This document shows, in pieces, positions 15,818 through 22,889 of a DNA stretch of 22,889 nt (its first letter is position 1; every line of letters begins with the position of its first letter). A program made the translations under genes and the position numbers. The stretch lies in the NCBI GenBank assembly GCA_964520785.1, contig CAZFQG010000101.1, positions 1-22,889 on the forward strand, in the 5' to 3' direction. Source of the stretch: CAZFQG01 sp964520785 (GTDB taxonomy: Bacteria; Planctomycetota; Planctomycetia; Pirellulales; Thermoguttaceae). The notes under the pieces were generated by a model. That model saw only the letters and a program-made list of their open reading frames with translations, was not told the origin of the DNA and searched no databases.

Positions 15818-17011
15818 ATGACCAAGACGCCACACGACCATTTCACCGCTCTCCTGAAAAAATACCGTGCGGCCCTTCTGGATGACGTCATCCCGTGGTG
15901 GCAACGGCATTCCGTGGACGATGAGCGCGGAACGTACTATTCGTGCCTGGACCGCGAGGGCTTCCCCACCTCCGGGCACAAGTACACGTGGGCGATCGCG
16001 CGTCAGGCGTGGATGTTCGCCCGGTTGTGCAATACGTTCGGCCCGCGGGGCGATTGGTTGGAGCTTGCGCGGAACGGAGTCGTCTTTCTGGATGAAAACG
16101 CCATCCGCGACGACGGCAGTACCTACTTCCGGTTCGCCCGCGAAGGGACCCCGCTGGCGGAGCATGATGACATCCACACCCGGTGCGTTATCGTGGCGGC
16201 CCTGGCGGAGTTCGCGAGGGCTTCGGGAGAGGAATGGTACGCCGACAACGCGATCGAGCTGTACGAGAGCGCCTTCGCCATGCTGGGGCATCCGACCGAT
16301 GCGCCGTTTGAATCGCATCCGATCGAGGGATACGCGTTCCATTCCCTGGCGGATGACCGCTTCCGGCTGATGACGGCCCGGGTGCTCAACGACGTCCGCC
16401 CCCAGGACCGGTGGCGAAATAATCTGGAGGAATCGTGCCGGTCCATCATCGCGCGGCACTGGCACGCTGAACTGGACGCGCTTCTCGAGAACGTCGCCTT
16501 CGACGGGACGCCCCTTCTGGATATCCCGGAAGGCCGCCTGATTCACATTGGACACGCCATGGAGTCCGCCTGGATGATGATCGAGGCCGGCTCGATCCTG
16601 GAGGAGCCCGAGTTCACTAATGCCGGCGCGGCGATCGTGAAGTCGGCCATGAACCGCGGATGGGATGAAGACCGCGGCGGGCTGCGCCATCTCACGAGTC
16701 TCGACGGGGCGATGGCCTTCCCCGCCAATGACGATACCCGGCTGTGGTCGGTCCACGCGAACGCCCTTTACGCGACGCTGGCGGCTTGGGTCTCTACCGG
16801 AGACCGCGGCGCGGCCGATCGGCATGCGAGGGTCCATGAGTATACGCTGGCGCATTTCCCGGACGCGGAGCACGGGGAGTGGTTCGGCTGGCTGGGGCCG
16901 GACGGAAAACCCATCGTCACGGACAAAGCGAACGGCTTCAAGGGATGCTTCCATATCCCCAGAGCCTTGGAAAGATGCATTCAACTGCTGGAGCGATTAC
17001 CGGTCTCATGA
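15818..17011 (+). CDS. AGE-family (N-acylglucosamine 2-epimerase type) sugar epimerase/isomerase
   Basis: A cytoplasmic (alpha/alpha)6-barrel enzyme of 397 residues, the family's normal length. Family landmarks: YTWAIARQAWMFARL with the RxxW pair (Arg62, Trp65), HDDIHTRC (116-123), GHAMESAWMMIEA with His246 and Glu249, TRLWSVHANALYA (307-319) and KGCFHIPRAL with His379. The two histidines are where the family's acid/base catalysts sit. Members epimerise or isomerise N-acylglucosamine, cellobiose, mannose and related sugars; which one applies here cannot be read from sequence. No clear ribosome site precedes the ATG, and the frame is open into the GntR gene. Its stop overlaps the next start (ATGA), a coupling to the truncated UroD-type gene. 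Confidence 0.9.
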   Translation: MTKTPHDHFTALLKKYRAALLDDVIPWWQRHSVDDERGTYYSCLDREGFPTSGHKYTWAIARQAWMFARLCNTFGPRGDWLELARNGVVFLDENAIRDDGSTYFRFAREGTPLAEHDDIHTRCVIVAALAEFARASGEEWYADNAIELYESAFAMLGHPTDAPFESHPIEGYAFHSLADDRFRLMTARVLNDVRPQDRWRNNLEESCRSIIARHWHAELDALLENVAFDGTPLLDIPEGRLIHIGHAMESAWMMIEAGSILEEPEFTNAGAAIVKSAMNRGWDEDRGGLRHLTSLDGAMAFPANDDTRLWSVHANALYATLAAWVSTGDRGAADRHARVHEYTLAHFPDAEHGEWFGWLGPDGKPIVTDKANGFKGCFHIPRALERCIQLLERLPVS

Positions 17012-17253
17012 ACTCCAAAGAGCGAGTCCGCCGCGCGCTGCGAAAGGAGCCGGTCGACCGGCCGCCGGTCTTTATGTGGTTCCACCCTCGGACGCGCGAT
17101 CTCCTGGCCGGGATGCTGGAGATTCCGCCGGAAACCCCTATCGACAACATCTTTGCGATGTACGAAGAGGTCGGCATTTCCCGCCCGGCCGTGTTCGATG
17201 CGGCCGCCGATATCCGCCGGCGTGCCATCGAATCCTCCATCATCCCAGGGTAG
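17008..17253 (+). pseudogene. Truncated uroporphyrinogen-decarboxylase-family gene (N-terminal fragment)
   Basis: The first 45 residues, MNSKERVRRALRKEPVDRPP then VFMWFHPRTRDLLAGMLEIPP, are the standard start of the UroD/MtaA-like family common in planctomycete sugar loci. Members are normally about 340-400 residues, yet this frame stops after 81 codons (IRRRAIESSIIPG). No remaining UroD sequence is visible in any frame of the next 260 bases. The start is fixed by the ATGA overlap with the epimerase stop, which implies that an intact operon partner once stood here. A deletion or rearrangement between about 17140 and 17510 is the simplest reading. Residues 46-81 do not match the family in my memory and may be junction-derived. 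Confidence 0.7.
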
Positions 17254-17388
17254 GAGAACCGCGAAGTCCGGCGTTTGGCTCGTTTCTCGGCCAATCCGCC
17301 CTCCCAAACTGAAAAACGCCGATCCGACGGATGTGCCTGAACCCCTCCTTTCGAGTTTATTAAATATACAGCTAAAATGGGGATAGGA

Positions 17389-17417
17389 TTGAAACTGCTT
17401 CGTGACCGGAATAGGAT
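17389..17417 (+). promoter_or_regulatory. Candidate sigma70 promoter for the Gfo/Idh/MocA gene
   Basis: TTGAAA (17389-17394), a 17-base spacer and TAGGAT (17412-17417) match five and four consensus bases. The expected start near 17424 gives a leader of about 90 bases to the ATG at 17513. An AT-rich stretch around 17355-17375 lies just upstream. It would give the oxidoreductase its own transcription apart from the GntR-AGE unit. Confidence 0.4.
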
Positions 17418-17512
17418 CGCGTATGACCTTCCCACCACCGGCGAGTTTCCCACCATCGGCGCGAGGGTCCGCCGGCAAAACATCCCCCCCGATTCCAATC
17501 AGGAGCCAGATC

Positions 17513-18877
17513 ATGCCTATGCGAAGACCGTTGCGGACCTCTCGCCGCCGTTTCTTGAAGACCGCCGCCGTCGCGGCCGTTCCCTTCGTGATTCCCTCCG
17601 CCGTTCTGGGCAGGGACGGCGCCGTCGCGCCGAGCGAAAAGGTCACCGTCGGGATGATCGGGATGGGACGTCAGGTGTGCGCGTTCAATCTGCGGCGATT
17701 CGTCAACGAGCCGGACTGCCGCGTCGTCGCCATTTCCGACTGCGACCGCTGGAGGCTCGACGTAACGAACGACCGGGTGGCCAGCTACTATGGTGGAAGG
17801 GGAAGTTGCGGGCCTTTCGGTGACGTGGCCCGTTATCTCGATTTTCGCGAATTGCTCGCCAGGAATGACGTCGACGCGGTGATGATTTCGACGCCGGACC
17901 ACTGGCACGTCCCCATGGCGATCATGGCGGCCCAAGAGGGGAAGGACGTCTGTCTTGAAAAACCGTGTACGCGGACCATTCCGGAAGGGCGTCTCTTGGC
18001 GGACGCGATTAAGAAACACCGGCGGGTCTTCCGGATGGACAGCGAATTCCGCGGAATTTCCACCTTCCACCGAGCGTGCGAATTGGTCCGCAACGGGCGG
18101 ATCGGCAAGGTCACACGGATTATCTCCGGCGTTCCGGTCGACAGCTTCCCACCGGTAAAGGCCGGCTCCCGGCCGATTCCGAAAGACATTGACTACGACC
18201 TGTGGCTGGGGCCCGCCGTGGACAAGCCCTATTGCGAAGACCGGGTCCACGCGGTCCGCGGATACGAACGCCCCGGTTGGATGCGGATCATGGATTACTG
18301 CGACGGCATGGTCACGAATTGGGGTACGCACCTCAACGACATCGTCCAGTGGGGAAACGACAGCGAGTATACCTGCCCCATCGAGTGCGAGGCGGTCTTT
18401 GGCAAATGGATCGACCGGGACGGCTTGTGGAACGTCTTGACCGAGTTCGAGGTCCGCTACCGCTATGCCGACGGAACGGAGTTGGTCTACAAGACCGAAT
18501 CGCCTTATGTACGATTCGAGGGGGAGGAAGGCTGGGTCCGGTGCGAATTCGGCGGCTCCGGTTTGACGGCCAGTTCCGACGCGATTCTCAATTCCGAAAT
18601 CAAGGCGGACGAGGTGCATCTCCCGCTCCTGAGCGAGCAGCGGGATTTCCTCGACGCGGTGAAATCCCGCGGGAAAACGCTGGAAAACGAAGAGGTCACG
18701 CACCAGACGACCAACATCTGCCACTTGGCCCACATCGCGGTCCGCGTCGGCAACGGGGTGAAGCTCAAGTGGGATCCCAAGGCGGAACGCTTCACCAACA
18801 GCGACGTCGCCAACGAGTATCTCGTTCTCCCGGAGGCTCGGGAGGAGTGGTCGTACGAAAAGATCGTGAAATCGTAG
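17513..18877 (+). CDS. Tat-exported Gfo/Idh/MocA-family oxidoreductase
   Basis: NAD(P)-dependent sugar oxidoreductase fold, 454 residues. The ATG at 17513 has a perfect AGGAG seven bases upstream and begins a twin-arginine signal, RTSRRRFLKTAAVAAVPFVI (8-27). The Rossmann domain follows: VTVGMIGMGRQ (45-54; the third glycine of GxGxxG is replaced), VVAISDCD, LDFRELLARNDVDAVMISTPDHWH (109-132), GKDVCLEKP (143-151) with the conserved EKP lysine, and the substrate domain with YCDGMVTNWGTHLNDIVQWG, where the family's catalytic histidine is expected. Exported members are abundant in planctomycetes and are thought to bind NADP before Tat export, as in glucose-fructose oxidoreductase. The substrate is unknown, but neighbours argue for a sugar or sugar acid shared with the AGE enzyme. 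Confidence 0.93.
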   Translation: MPMRRPLRTSRRRFLKTAAVAAVPFVIPSAVLGRDGAVAPSEKVTVGMIGMGRQVCAFNLRRFVNEPDCRVVAISDCDRWRLDVTNDRVASYYGGRGSCGPFGDVARYLDFRELLARNDVDAVMISTPDHWHVPMAIMAAQEGKDVCLEKPCTRTIPEGRLLADAIKKHRRVFRMDSEFRGISTFHRACELVRNGRIGKVTRIISGVPVDSFPPVKAGSRPIPKDIDYDLWLGPAVDKPYCEDRVHAVRGYERPGWMRIMDYCDGMVTNWGTHLNDIVQWGNDSEYTCPIECEAVFGKWIDRDGLWNVLTEFEVRYRYADGTELVYKTESPYVRFEGEEGWVRCEFGGSGLTASSDAILNSEIKADEVHLPLLSEQRDFLDAVKSRGKTLENEEVTHQTTNICHLAHIAVRVGNGVKLKWDPKAERFTNSDVANEYLVLPEAREEWSYEKIVKS

Positions 18878-18918
18878 CCGCGAGTGGACCGTCCACCTTT
18901 GGGTTCCTCGGAAGACTT
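18873..18918. terminator. Possible bidirectional hairpin between convergent genes
   Basis: GTGGAC-c-GTCCAC (18884-18896) is a near-perfect small palindrome followed by CTTTGGG, and it is framed by ATCGTGAA and TTCACGAT, an exact 8-bp outer inverted repeat. It lies in the 47-base gap between the converging oxidoreductase and hydrolase genes. The lack of a clear T-tract makes intrinsic termination only tentative. Confidence 0.3.
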
Positions 18919-18924
18919 CACGAT

Positions 18925-20028
18925 TCAGAAGCCCTTGCGCACCGGAGTGAATCCGAGCGTCTTATCGATGAACTCGTACGCTTCCTCGCGGACGGCGTCG
19001 GGAAAATCGTGCTCGCATTCGGGATAGCGAACCTGGAGTTTGTCAGCCGCGTCGAAGAGGGCGTAGATTGCGCGGGCGTTCCTGACCGCTTTTTCCACGC
19101 CGCGGTAGTCGAAGTTTGAGTCGGAGATAGGTGAATTGGAGAAGAAGGGACGCGGGGCCAGGGCGGCGACGACCTCATAGAAGTCGAAAGGGACGAGGTC
19201 GGGATCCAGCTTGTACTTGGTGGCCAGTAGCGGCATATAGCCGTCGTGCGTCCAGCCCTGGATATCGCCGCCGTAGTAGTCATGAAAGGGGGTCCAACCG
19301 CAACTGGAGACGATCACCCCCACTCGCGCGTCGAAGACGCCGAGAAACATGGCGTTGTGGCCTCCCAGCGAATGGCCGATGGCGCCGATCCGTTCTCCGT
19401 CGACCGCGTCGAGCGACCGCAACAAATCAACGCACCGCATGTGATTGAGGATGCCCTTCATCGTGGCCGAGAGGTAACCGCCGGCACGCCAGTCAAATTT
19501 GTATTCACCCATGTTTACGTAGTCCGGGGCGATCACGACGTATCCCCGACGAGCCAGTTCGACGGCGTATCCGCGATTCGGCAGCGGTCCCAGATCGGCG
19601 ATTACGTCCTTTCCGATCTCGCGGTTCGTCGGATGCAGCGCGACGACTCCGGGGCGTTTGCCGTCCGGTCCCCCCTTCGGGAAATACAGATGCGCCGTCA
19701 AACGGTCCCCCTCCTCCGGGACAAAAGTGACGTGTTCACGGACGCAGTGTTCTTCCTCGACCGTCTTCGTCACCCGGATGTCGAGCGGCGGGAGGTTCTC
19801 TCGCGAGGGAAATGGTCCCATCGCCGCCTGCATCCCTTCCAAGATATGGGCGCGCCGCTTGGCCCAATCCTCGGCCGACTCGACCGGGTACTCCGCTCCG
19901 TCCGCGTCGCGCAGGACCAGAAGATTGGAGTGGTCCGGATACTCGACCGCCGGTGCCGTGTAACACCAGGTGACGGCGAAAAAGCTCATAACTAGAGAAG
20001 ACACGAAATACGACGGTGGGCGATGCAT
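18925..20028 (-). CDS. Secreted alpha/beta hydrolase (esterase-like)
   Basis: A 367-residue protein with a hydrophobic N-terminus (FVSSLVMSFFAVTWCYTAPAVEY), a probable signal peptide. The hydrolase core shows RPGVVALHPTNREIGKD (125-141), RRGYVVIAPDYVNMGEYKFDW (160-180), the nucleophile elbow GAIGHSLGGHNAMF with Ser220, a loop ISDSNFDYRG with an acid residue near 303, and CEHDFPD with His340 as the catalytic histidine. The style matches planctomycete acetyl-xylan-esterase/dienelactone-hydrolase-like enzymes that de-esterify plant or algal glycans. The true substrate is not readable. The ATG at 20028 has GGAG seven bases upstream; the long open frame beyond it is discounted. Confidence 0.88.
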   Translation of the reverse strand: MHRPPSYFVSSLVMSFFAVTWCYTAPAVEYPDHSNLLVLRDADGAEYPVESAEDWAKRRAHILEGMQAAMGPFPSRENLPPLDIRVTKTVEEEHCVREHVTFVPEEGDRLTAHLYFPKGGPDGKRPGVVALHPTNREIGKDVIADLGPLPNRGYAVELARRGYVVIAPDYVNMGEYKFDWRAGGYLSATMKGILNHMRCVDLLRSLDAVDGERIGAIGHSLGGHNAMFLGVFDARVGVIVSSCGWTPFHDYYGGDIQGWTHDGYMPLLATKYKLDPDLVPFDFYEVVAALAPRPFFSNSPISDSNFDYRGVEKAVRNARAIYALFDAADKLQVRYPECEHDFPDAVREEAYEFIDKTLGFTPVRKGF

Positions 20029-20521
20029 GGCGGTGCTCCGGGGAAGGGGTGGGAAAGTGACGGTGACAACTTCATTATACCCCGCCGCCCGGTACGCCCG
20101 CAAGACGGACGGCCGTGGAAACGCCCTGACGCCACCGATAAGTCGGCGGATCCGCGGGCCCATCGATTCCGGAACCGCGCGGGGAAGAACGCGAACGCGA
20201 GATCGGTCTTGCCGATCGAGTAGGAGATCGGGATATGCAAGCCGAAATCCACGTTTTCCCGCGCGTTCCCGGTAATCCGGTATTGGGCCCGCGCGTGCTC
20301 GCGAGGCTGAAATTGGACGCCGGATCTGACGAAAAACCCGTTGACCCCCTTTTTCCGACCGGTCATAATCGAGTTCGTGCCGGAAACGGTCGTCGACACG
20401 CGGTTGCCGACATGCCGGGCCGCCCGGACTCGGCAACAGTGTCATCCGGGCCGCCCGGACTCGGCAACAGTGTCATTGTGCGGTCGGCTCATTCCTGCCG
20501 CTTGCCTTGAAGGAGATATCG
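20029..20521. other. 493-base divergent intergenic region upstream of hydrolase and acylase
   Basis: No gene is convincing here. A 135-codon minus-strand frame (20399-19992) has some protein-like runs such as GLHIPISYSIGKTDLAFAFF, but it has no ribosome site and overlaps the hydrolase start, so it is left uncalled. The right end carries the 31-bp tandem repeat and a strong ribosome site for the acylase. No clear -35/-10 pair was found. Confidence 0.5.
20415..20476 (+). repeat. Perfect 31-bp tandem duplication upstream of the acylase gene
   Basis: Two identical, directly adjacent 31-base units (20415-20445 and 20446-20476) begin CCGGGCCGCCCGG, itself a palindrome (CCGGGC-c-GCCCGG), and end CAACAGTGTCAT. 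They lie 46 bases before the start codon. They could be a doubled binding site or a slippage duplication. Two copies without a spacer exclude a CRISPR array. Confidence 0.9.
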
Positions 20522-22889
20522 ATGTTGCGTCTCGATCGAGCGCTTCCGGCGGCCGCTTTGGCCCTTGTGTTGCTTGCCGCTTCCACCACTTTGGCCCGGA
20601 ACCCGAAACAGGACTACGGCAAGGTGGAGCTGCTTCGCGACCGCTGGGGCGTACCGCATGTTTTCGCCGAGACGGACGAAGGGGCCATGTTCGGCCTGGG
20701 GTATGCCGCGGCGGAAGACAGGGGGTTTCAGATGCACTATACGCTCCGCATTATTCAGGGCCGGCTGGCGGAGGTGATCGGCGACGTTCAGAAGACCCCC
20801 CGGCGCGAGACGGCCGTCGACAACGACCGCAAGATGCGGACTTTCGGCTTTGCCGCCGCGGCCGAACGGCTGGTCGACAACCTCGATCCCGAATCCCGCG
20901 GCCTGTTGGAGGCCTACGCGGCCGGGGTGAACGCCTGGTTCGACGCCAACGCGGAGGACCTCCACCCGCTCTTCGCCAAGACCGGCCTGGTGCCGGAGCC
21001 GTGGACCGCCGCCGATTGTCTCCTTTCCTGGTGGCATTTGGCCCAGTTCTTCGCGACCGACGGCACCCGCGACCTGATGCACTACCGCAACCTTGTCGAG
21101 GGCAATCCTCGGGACGCGATGCTGGCGGCCCTCAAGGACACCAAGCTGGAACCGCTCGGCCCGGACGACGCGGCTGCCGTCGTGAAGCGGTCGGACGTCA
21201 CGGACGAATGGATCGAGAAGACCCGCGTGTTTCTTCGCGAGAACGGCTTCGAAGACCCCGGCGAAGGCACGGCTTCCGGCCAAGAGCCCGGGCCGAAATT
21301 CTCGCATGCCTGGGTGGCCGACGGCAAGGTAACCGGCACCGGCTCGGCCGTGCTAGTGAGCATGCCGCAAACGCCGGTCGCGAATCCGCCGCTGCTCTAC
21401 GAGTTCCACATTAGCGGCAAGACATTCAACGCCCGCGGCGTGGGCGTGGCCGGCTCGCCGGTGATTCTCATCGGGTGGAACGAACACGTCGCGTGGGGGA
21501 TGACCGCCCTGGGCGCGGATCAGGCGGACCTCTTCCGTTTGAAAACCGATCCCGCCCGGCCCGGGGAGTACGACTTCGACGGAACGTGGCGGAAGATGGA
21601 GACGGCCGACGAAGAAATCAAGGTGAAGGGGGGACTGGCGCAAACACTGAGCGTCCGCCGGACCCATCTCGGCCCGGTCGCCAACGAATTCTGCTTCGCC
21701 AGGCCGGGCGACCCGCTCGTGGCGCTGAAGCGGATTCCCGTCTGCGAGACGGACCGCGAGACGATCCAGGGGGCGATGGCGATGCTCCGCGCGAAGGACG
21801 CCGGCGAGTTCTTCGAGGCGCTAACCGGGTGGCGGTTTCCGACGGCGAACGTCCTCTTCGGCGACAAGGACGGCCGGATCGGCTTCTCGGCGGTCGGCGC
21901 GCTGGTTCTCCGTTCACCCCGTGCACCCGAAGGGGGTGCCGCGGCGCACGACGGTTCCGCGTCGGAGTACGATTGGCGCGGCGTCGTACCCCAAGGGTTG
22001 GTCCCCCACGTCCTCGACCCGGCCTCGGGAATTCTCTTCAGCGGGAACCACCGGCCGATCGAGTCCTTCTACCCGATCCCCATCGGCATCAGTACCGGGT
22101 CCATGGGAGACACCCTGCGGTCGCTGCGGCTGCGGCAGTTGCTCGAAGGCCGCGACCGGATGACGCCGGACGAAATTCGCAAGATGATTGCCGATTCGGT
22201 CAACCCGGCGAGAGTGGCCATCGTCCGGGCGGGCTATCACCTCCGCGACGTCCTGGGGGAGAACCTCGCCCCGGAGGCCCTCGACGCGCTAGCGCACCTG
22301 GAGCTTTGGCACGCGTGCGGAGGACCGTCGGACCTGGGGTACCCCGGGGCGGAGCTGGCGATGCACCTGGGCACGATGTTCCGGATCATGCAGACGGACC
22401 TGGCCGTGGTCTACGGCGGAGGCGAATCCGGGTTGGCCCGATTCGTGAAGACCCTCAACCGGCGGCTGGACACCGATCAGGAGGCGCCGATCGAGCCGTT
22501 GGAGCGGGAATTCATCGAGAACGCCCTGGCGGATGCCTGGATCGCCGCCGAGAGGGCGTACGGCGGGGATTCCCTCACCTGGAATGACACGGCCCGGCGG
22601 GAGGTTACTCAGCGCCGGTTGGGCTACTACGAGAGCCTCGACGGATTTCCGTCGCTGGATGAGGCGGAGGACCTCCGCTTCCCGGCCCTGCGGTGCGTCG
22701 ACGGCGGGACCCTCTTCTCCCAGGCCGCCCAGGCCTACGTTCAATGGGTCCCCCTGGCCGACGTCGACGCGGCCCAATCCCTCCTCCCCCCCGGCAATTC
22801 CGAGCGCCCCGGCGCTCCCTTCCGCACCGTCAACAGTGTCCTTTCGGCAACCGTGCAAGACTCGTCCCAGGCGGTTTGGTATCATTCGC
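20522..22889 (+). CDS. Secreted penicillin-acylase-family Ntn hydrolase (3' partial)
   Basis: The frame is open from the ATG to the window edge (789 codons), so the C-terminus is missing. AAGGAG lies six bases before the ATG, an ideal ribosome site. There is a signal peptide, LPAAALALVLLAASTTLA. The alpha part shows VELLRDRWGVPHVFAETDEGAMFGLGYAAAEDR and LEAYAAGVNAW. The precursor cleavage site is expected before Ser261 in KFSHAWVA, since family enzymes free an N-terminal serine nucleophile by self-cleavage. The beta part follows with NPPLLYEFHISGKTFNARGVGVAGSPVILIGWNEHVAWGMTALGADQADLF, VRRTHLGPV and ILFSGNHRP, where the oxyanion-hole asparagine is expected. The usual G-S-N at cleavage is F-S-H here. 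Substrates in the family include penicillins, acyl-homoserine lactones and lipopeptide acyl groups; the one used here is unknown. Confidence 0.9.
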   Translation, partial: MLRLDRALPAAALALVLLAASTTLARNPKQDYGKVELLRDRWGVPHVFAETDEGAMFGLGYAAAEDRGFQMHYTLRIIQGRLAEVIGDVQKTPRRETAVDNDRKMRTFGFAAAAERLVDNLDPESRGLLEAYAAGVNAWFDANAEDLHPLFAKTGLVPEPWTAADCLLSWWHLAQFFATDGTRDLMHYRNLVEGNPRDAMLAALKDTKLEPLGPDDAAAVVKRSDVTDEWIEKTRVFLRENGFEDPGEGTASGQEPGPKFSHAWVADGKVTGTGSAVLVSMPQTPVANPPLLYEFHISGKTFNARGVGVAGSPVILIGWNEHVAWGMTALGADQADLFRLKTDPARPGEYDFDGTWRKMETADEEIKVKGGLAQTLSVRRTHLGPVANEFCFARPGDPLVALKRIPVCETDRETIQGAMAMLRAKDAGEFFEALTGWRFPTANVLFGDKDGRIGFSAVGALVLRSPRAPEGGAAAHDGSASEYDWRGVVPQGLVPHVLDPASGILFSGNHRPIESFYPIPIGISTGSMGDTLRSLRLRQLLEGRDRMTPDEIRKMIADSVNPARVAIVRAGYHLRDVLGENLAPEALDALAHLELWHACGGPSDLGYPGAELAMHLGTMFRIMQTDLAVVYGGGESGLARFVKTLNRRLDTDQEAPIEPLEREFIENALADAWIAAERAYGGDSLTWNDTARREVTQRRLGYYESLDGFPSLDEAEDLRFPALRCVDGGTLFSQAAQAYVQWVPLADVDAAQSLLPPGNSERPGAPFRTVNSVLSATVQDSSQAVWYHS

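Noticed and set aside
15791..16984. A 397-codon minus-strand frame over the AGE epimerase
   Set aside because: Matches the epimerase almost end to end in antisense and shows no family motif, while the plus strand has the catalytic AGE residues.
17372..18733. A 453-codon minus-strand frame over the Gfo/Idh gene
   Set aside because: Antisense shadow; the plus strand has a Tat signal, Rossmann motifs and a perfect ribosome site.
19992..20399. A 135-codon minus-strand frame upstream of the hydrolase
   Set aside because: Some runs look protein-like, but it overlaps the hydrolase start, has no ribosome site and resembles no family I know. A decayed fragment remains possible.
20415..20476. CRISPR-like repeat
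   Set aside because: Only two units, directly adjacent without spacers, and no cas genes nearby.

Overview
The window reads as a high-GC chromosomal segment from a planctomycete, probably of the Pirellulales type. That is inferred from gene content rather than from a marker gene. The signs are a dockerin plus PEP-CTERM protein end, a DUF1559 prepilin-like protein, a giant LTD/CotH/dockerin surface protein with a planctomycete-style 'FERLE' N-terminus, an ECF sigma factor paired with a FecR-LamG membrane protein, Tat-exported Gfo/Idh/MocA and DUF4159 proteins, and a palindromic intergenic repeat cassette. I see no rRNA, tRNA, CRISPR array, transposase, integrase or phage gene.

Layout. (1) 1-600: the 3' end of a dockerin/PEP-CTERM gene whose frame runs without a stop into repeat DNA. 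(2) 601-3282: a complete elongation factor P modification set, with epmB on the minus strand divergent from efp-epmA on the plus strand. (3) 3314-5418, minus strand: a small CxxC membrane protein behind a near-consensus promoter, a DUF1559 protein carrying a one-base frameshift near its C-terminus, and a small lipoprotein. (4) 5638-10734, minus strand: one 1698-residue secreted protein with four lamin-tail-like domains, a CotH kinase-like domain and a dockerin pair. (5) 11063-13224, plus strand: an ECF sigma factor overlapping by one base with a FecR/LamG transmembrane protein, divergent from the giant gene across 328 bases rich in inverted repeats.

(6) 13429-18877, plus strand: an apparent carbohydrate locus. 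It holds a Tat-exported protein with two DUF4159 domains, a GntR/FCD regulator, an AGE-family epimerase/isomerase, a truncated uroporphyrinogen-decarboxylase-family gene fused to the epimerase by an ATGA overlap, and a Tat-exported Gfo/Idh/MocA oxidoreductase with its own candidate promoter. (7) 18925-20028, minus strand: a secreted alpha/beta hydrolase. (8) 20522 to the window end, plus strand: a secreted penicillin-acylase-family Ntn hydrolase, cut by the window edge, preceded by a perfect 31-bp tandem duplication.

How the parts may work together. EpmB makes (R)-beta-lysine, EpmA ligates it to Lys34 of EF-P, and modified EF-P relieves ribosome stalling at proline runs; this is well established in gamma-proteobacteria. 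The sigma/FecR-LamG pair resembles a membrane signalling switch, and its divergent neighbour, the giant CotH protein, is the obvious first candidate target, but that link is inference. The GntR-AGE-UroD-Gfo block looks like uptake-coupled sugar or sugar-acid breakdown with an unknown substrate. Several genes carry damage (no-stop PEP-CTERM frame, DUF1559 frameshift, truncated UroD), so either the region is decaying in places or the assembly has a few small errors.
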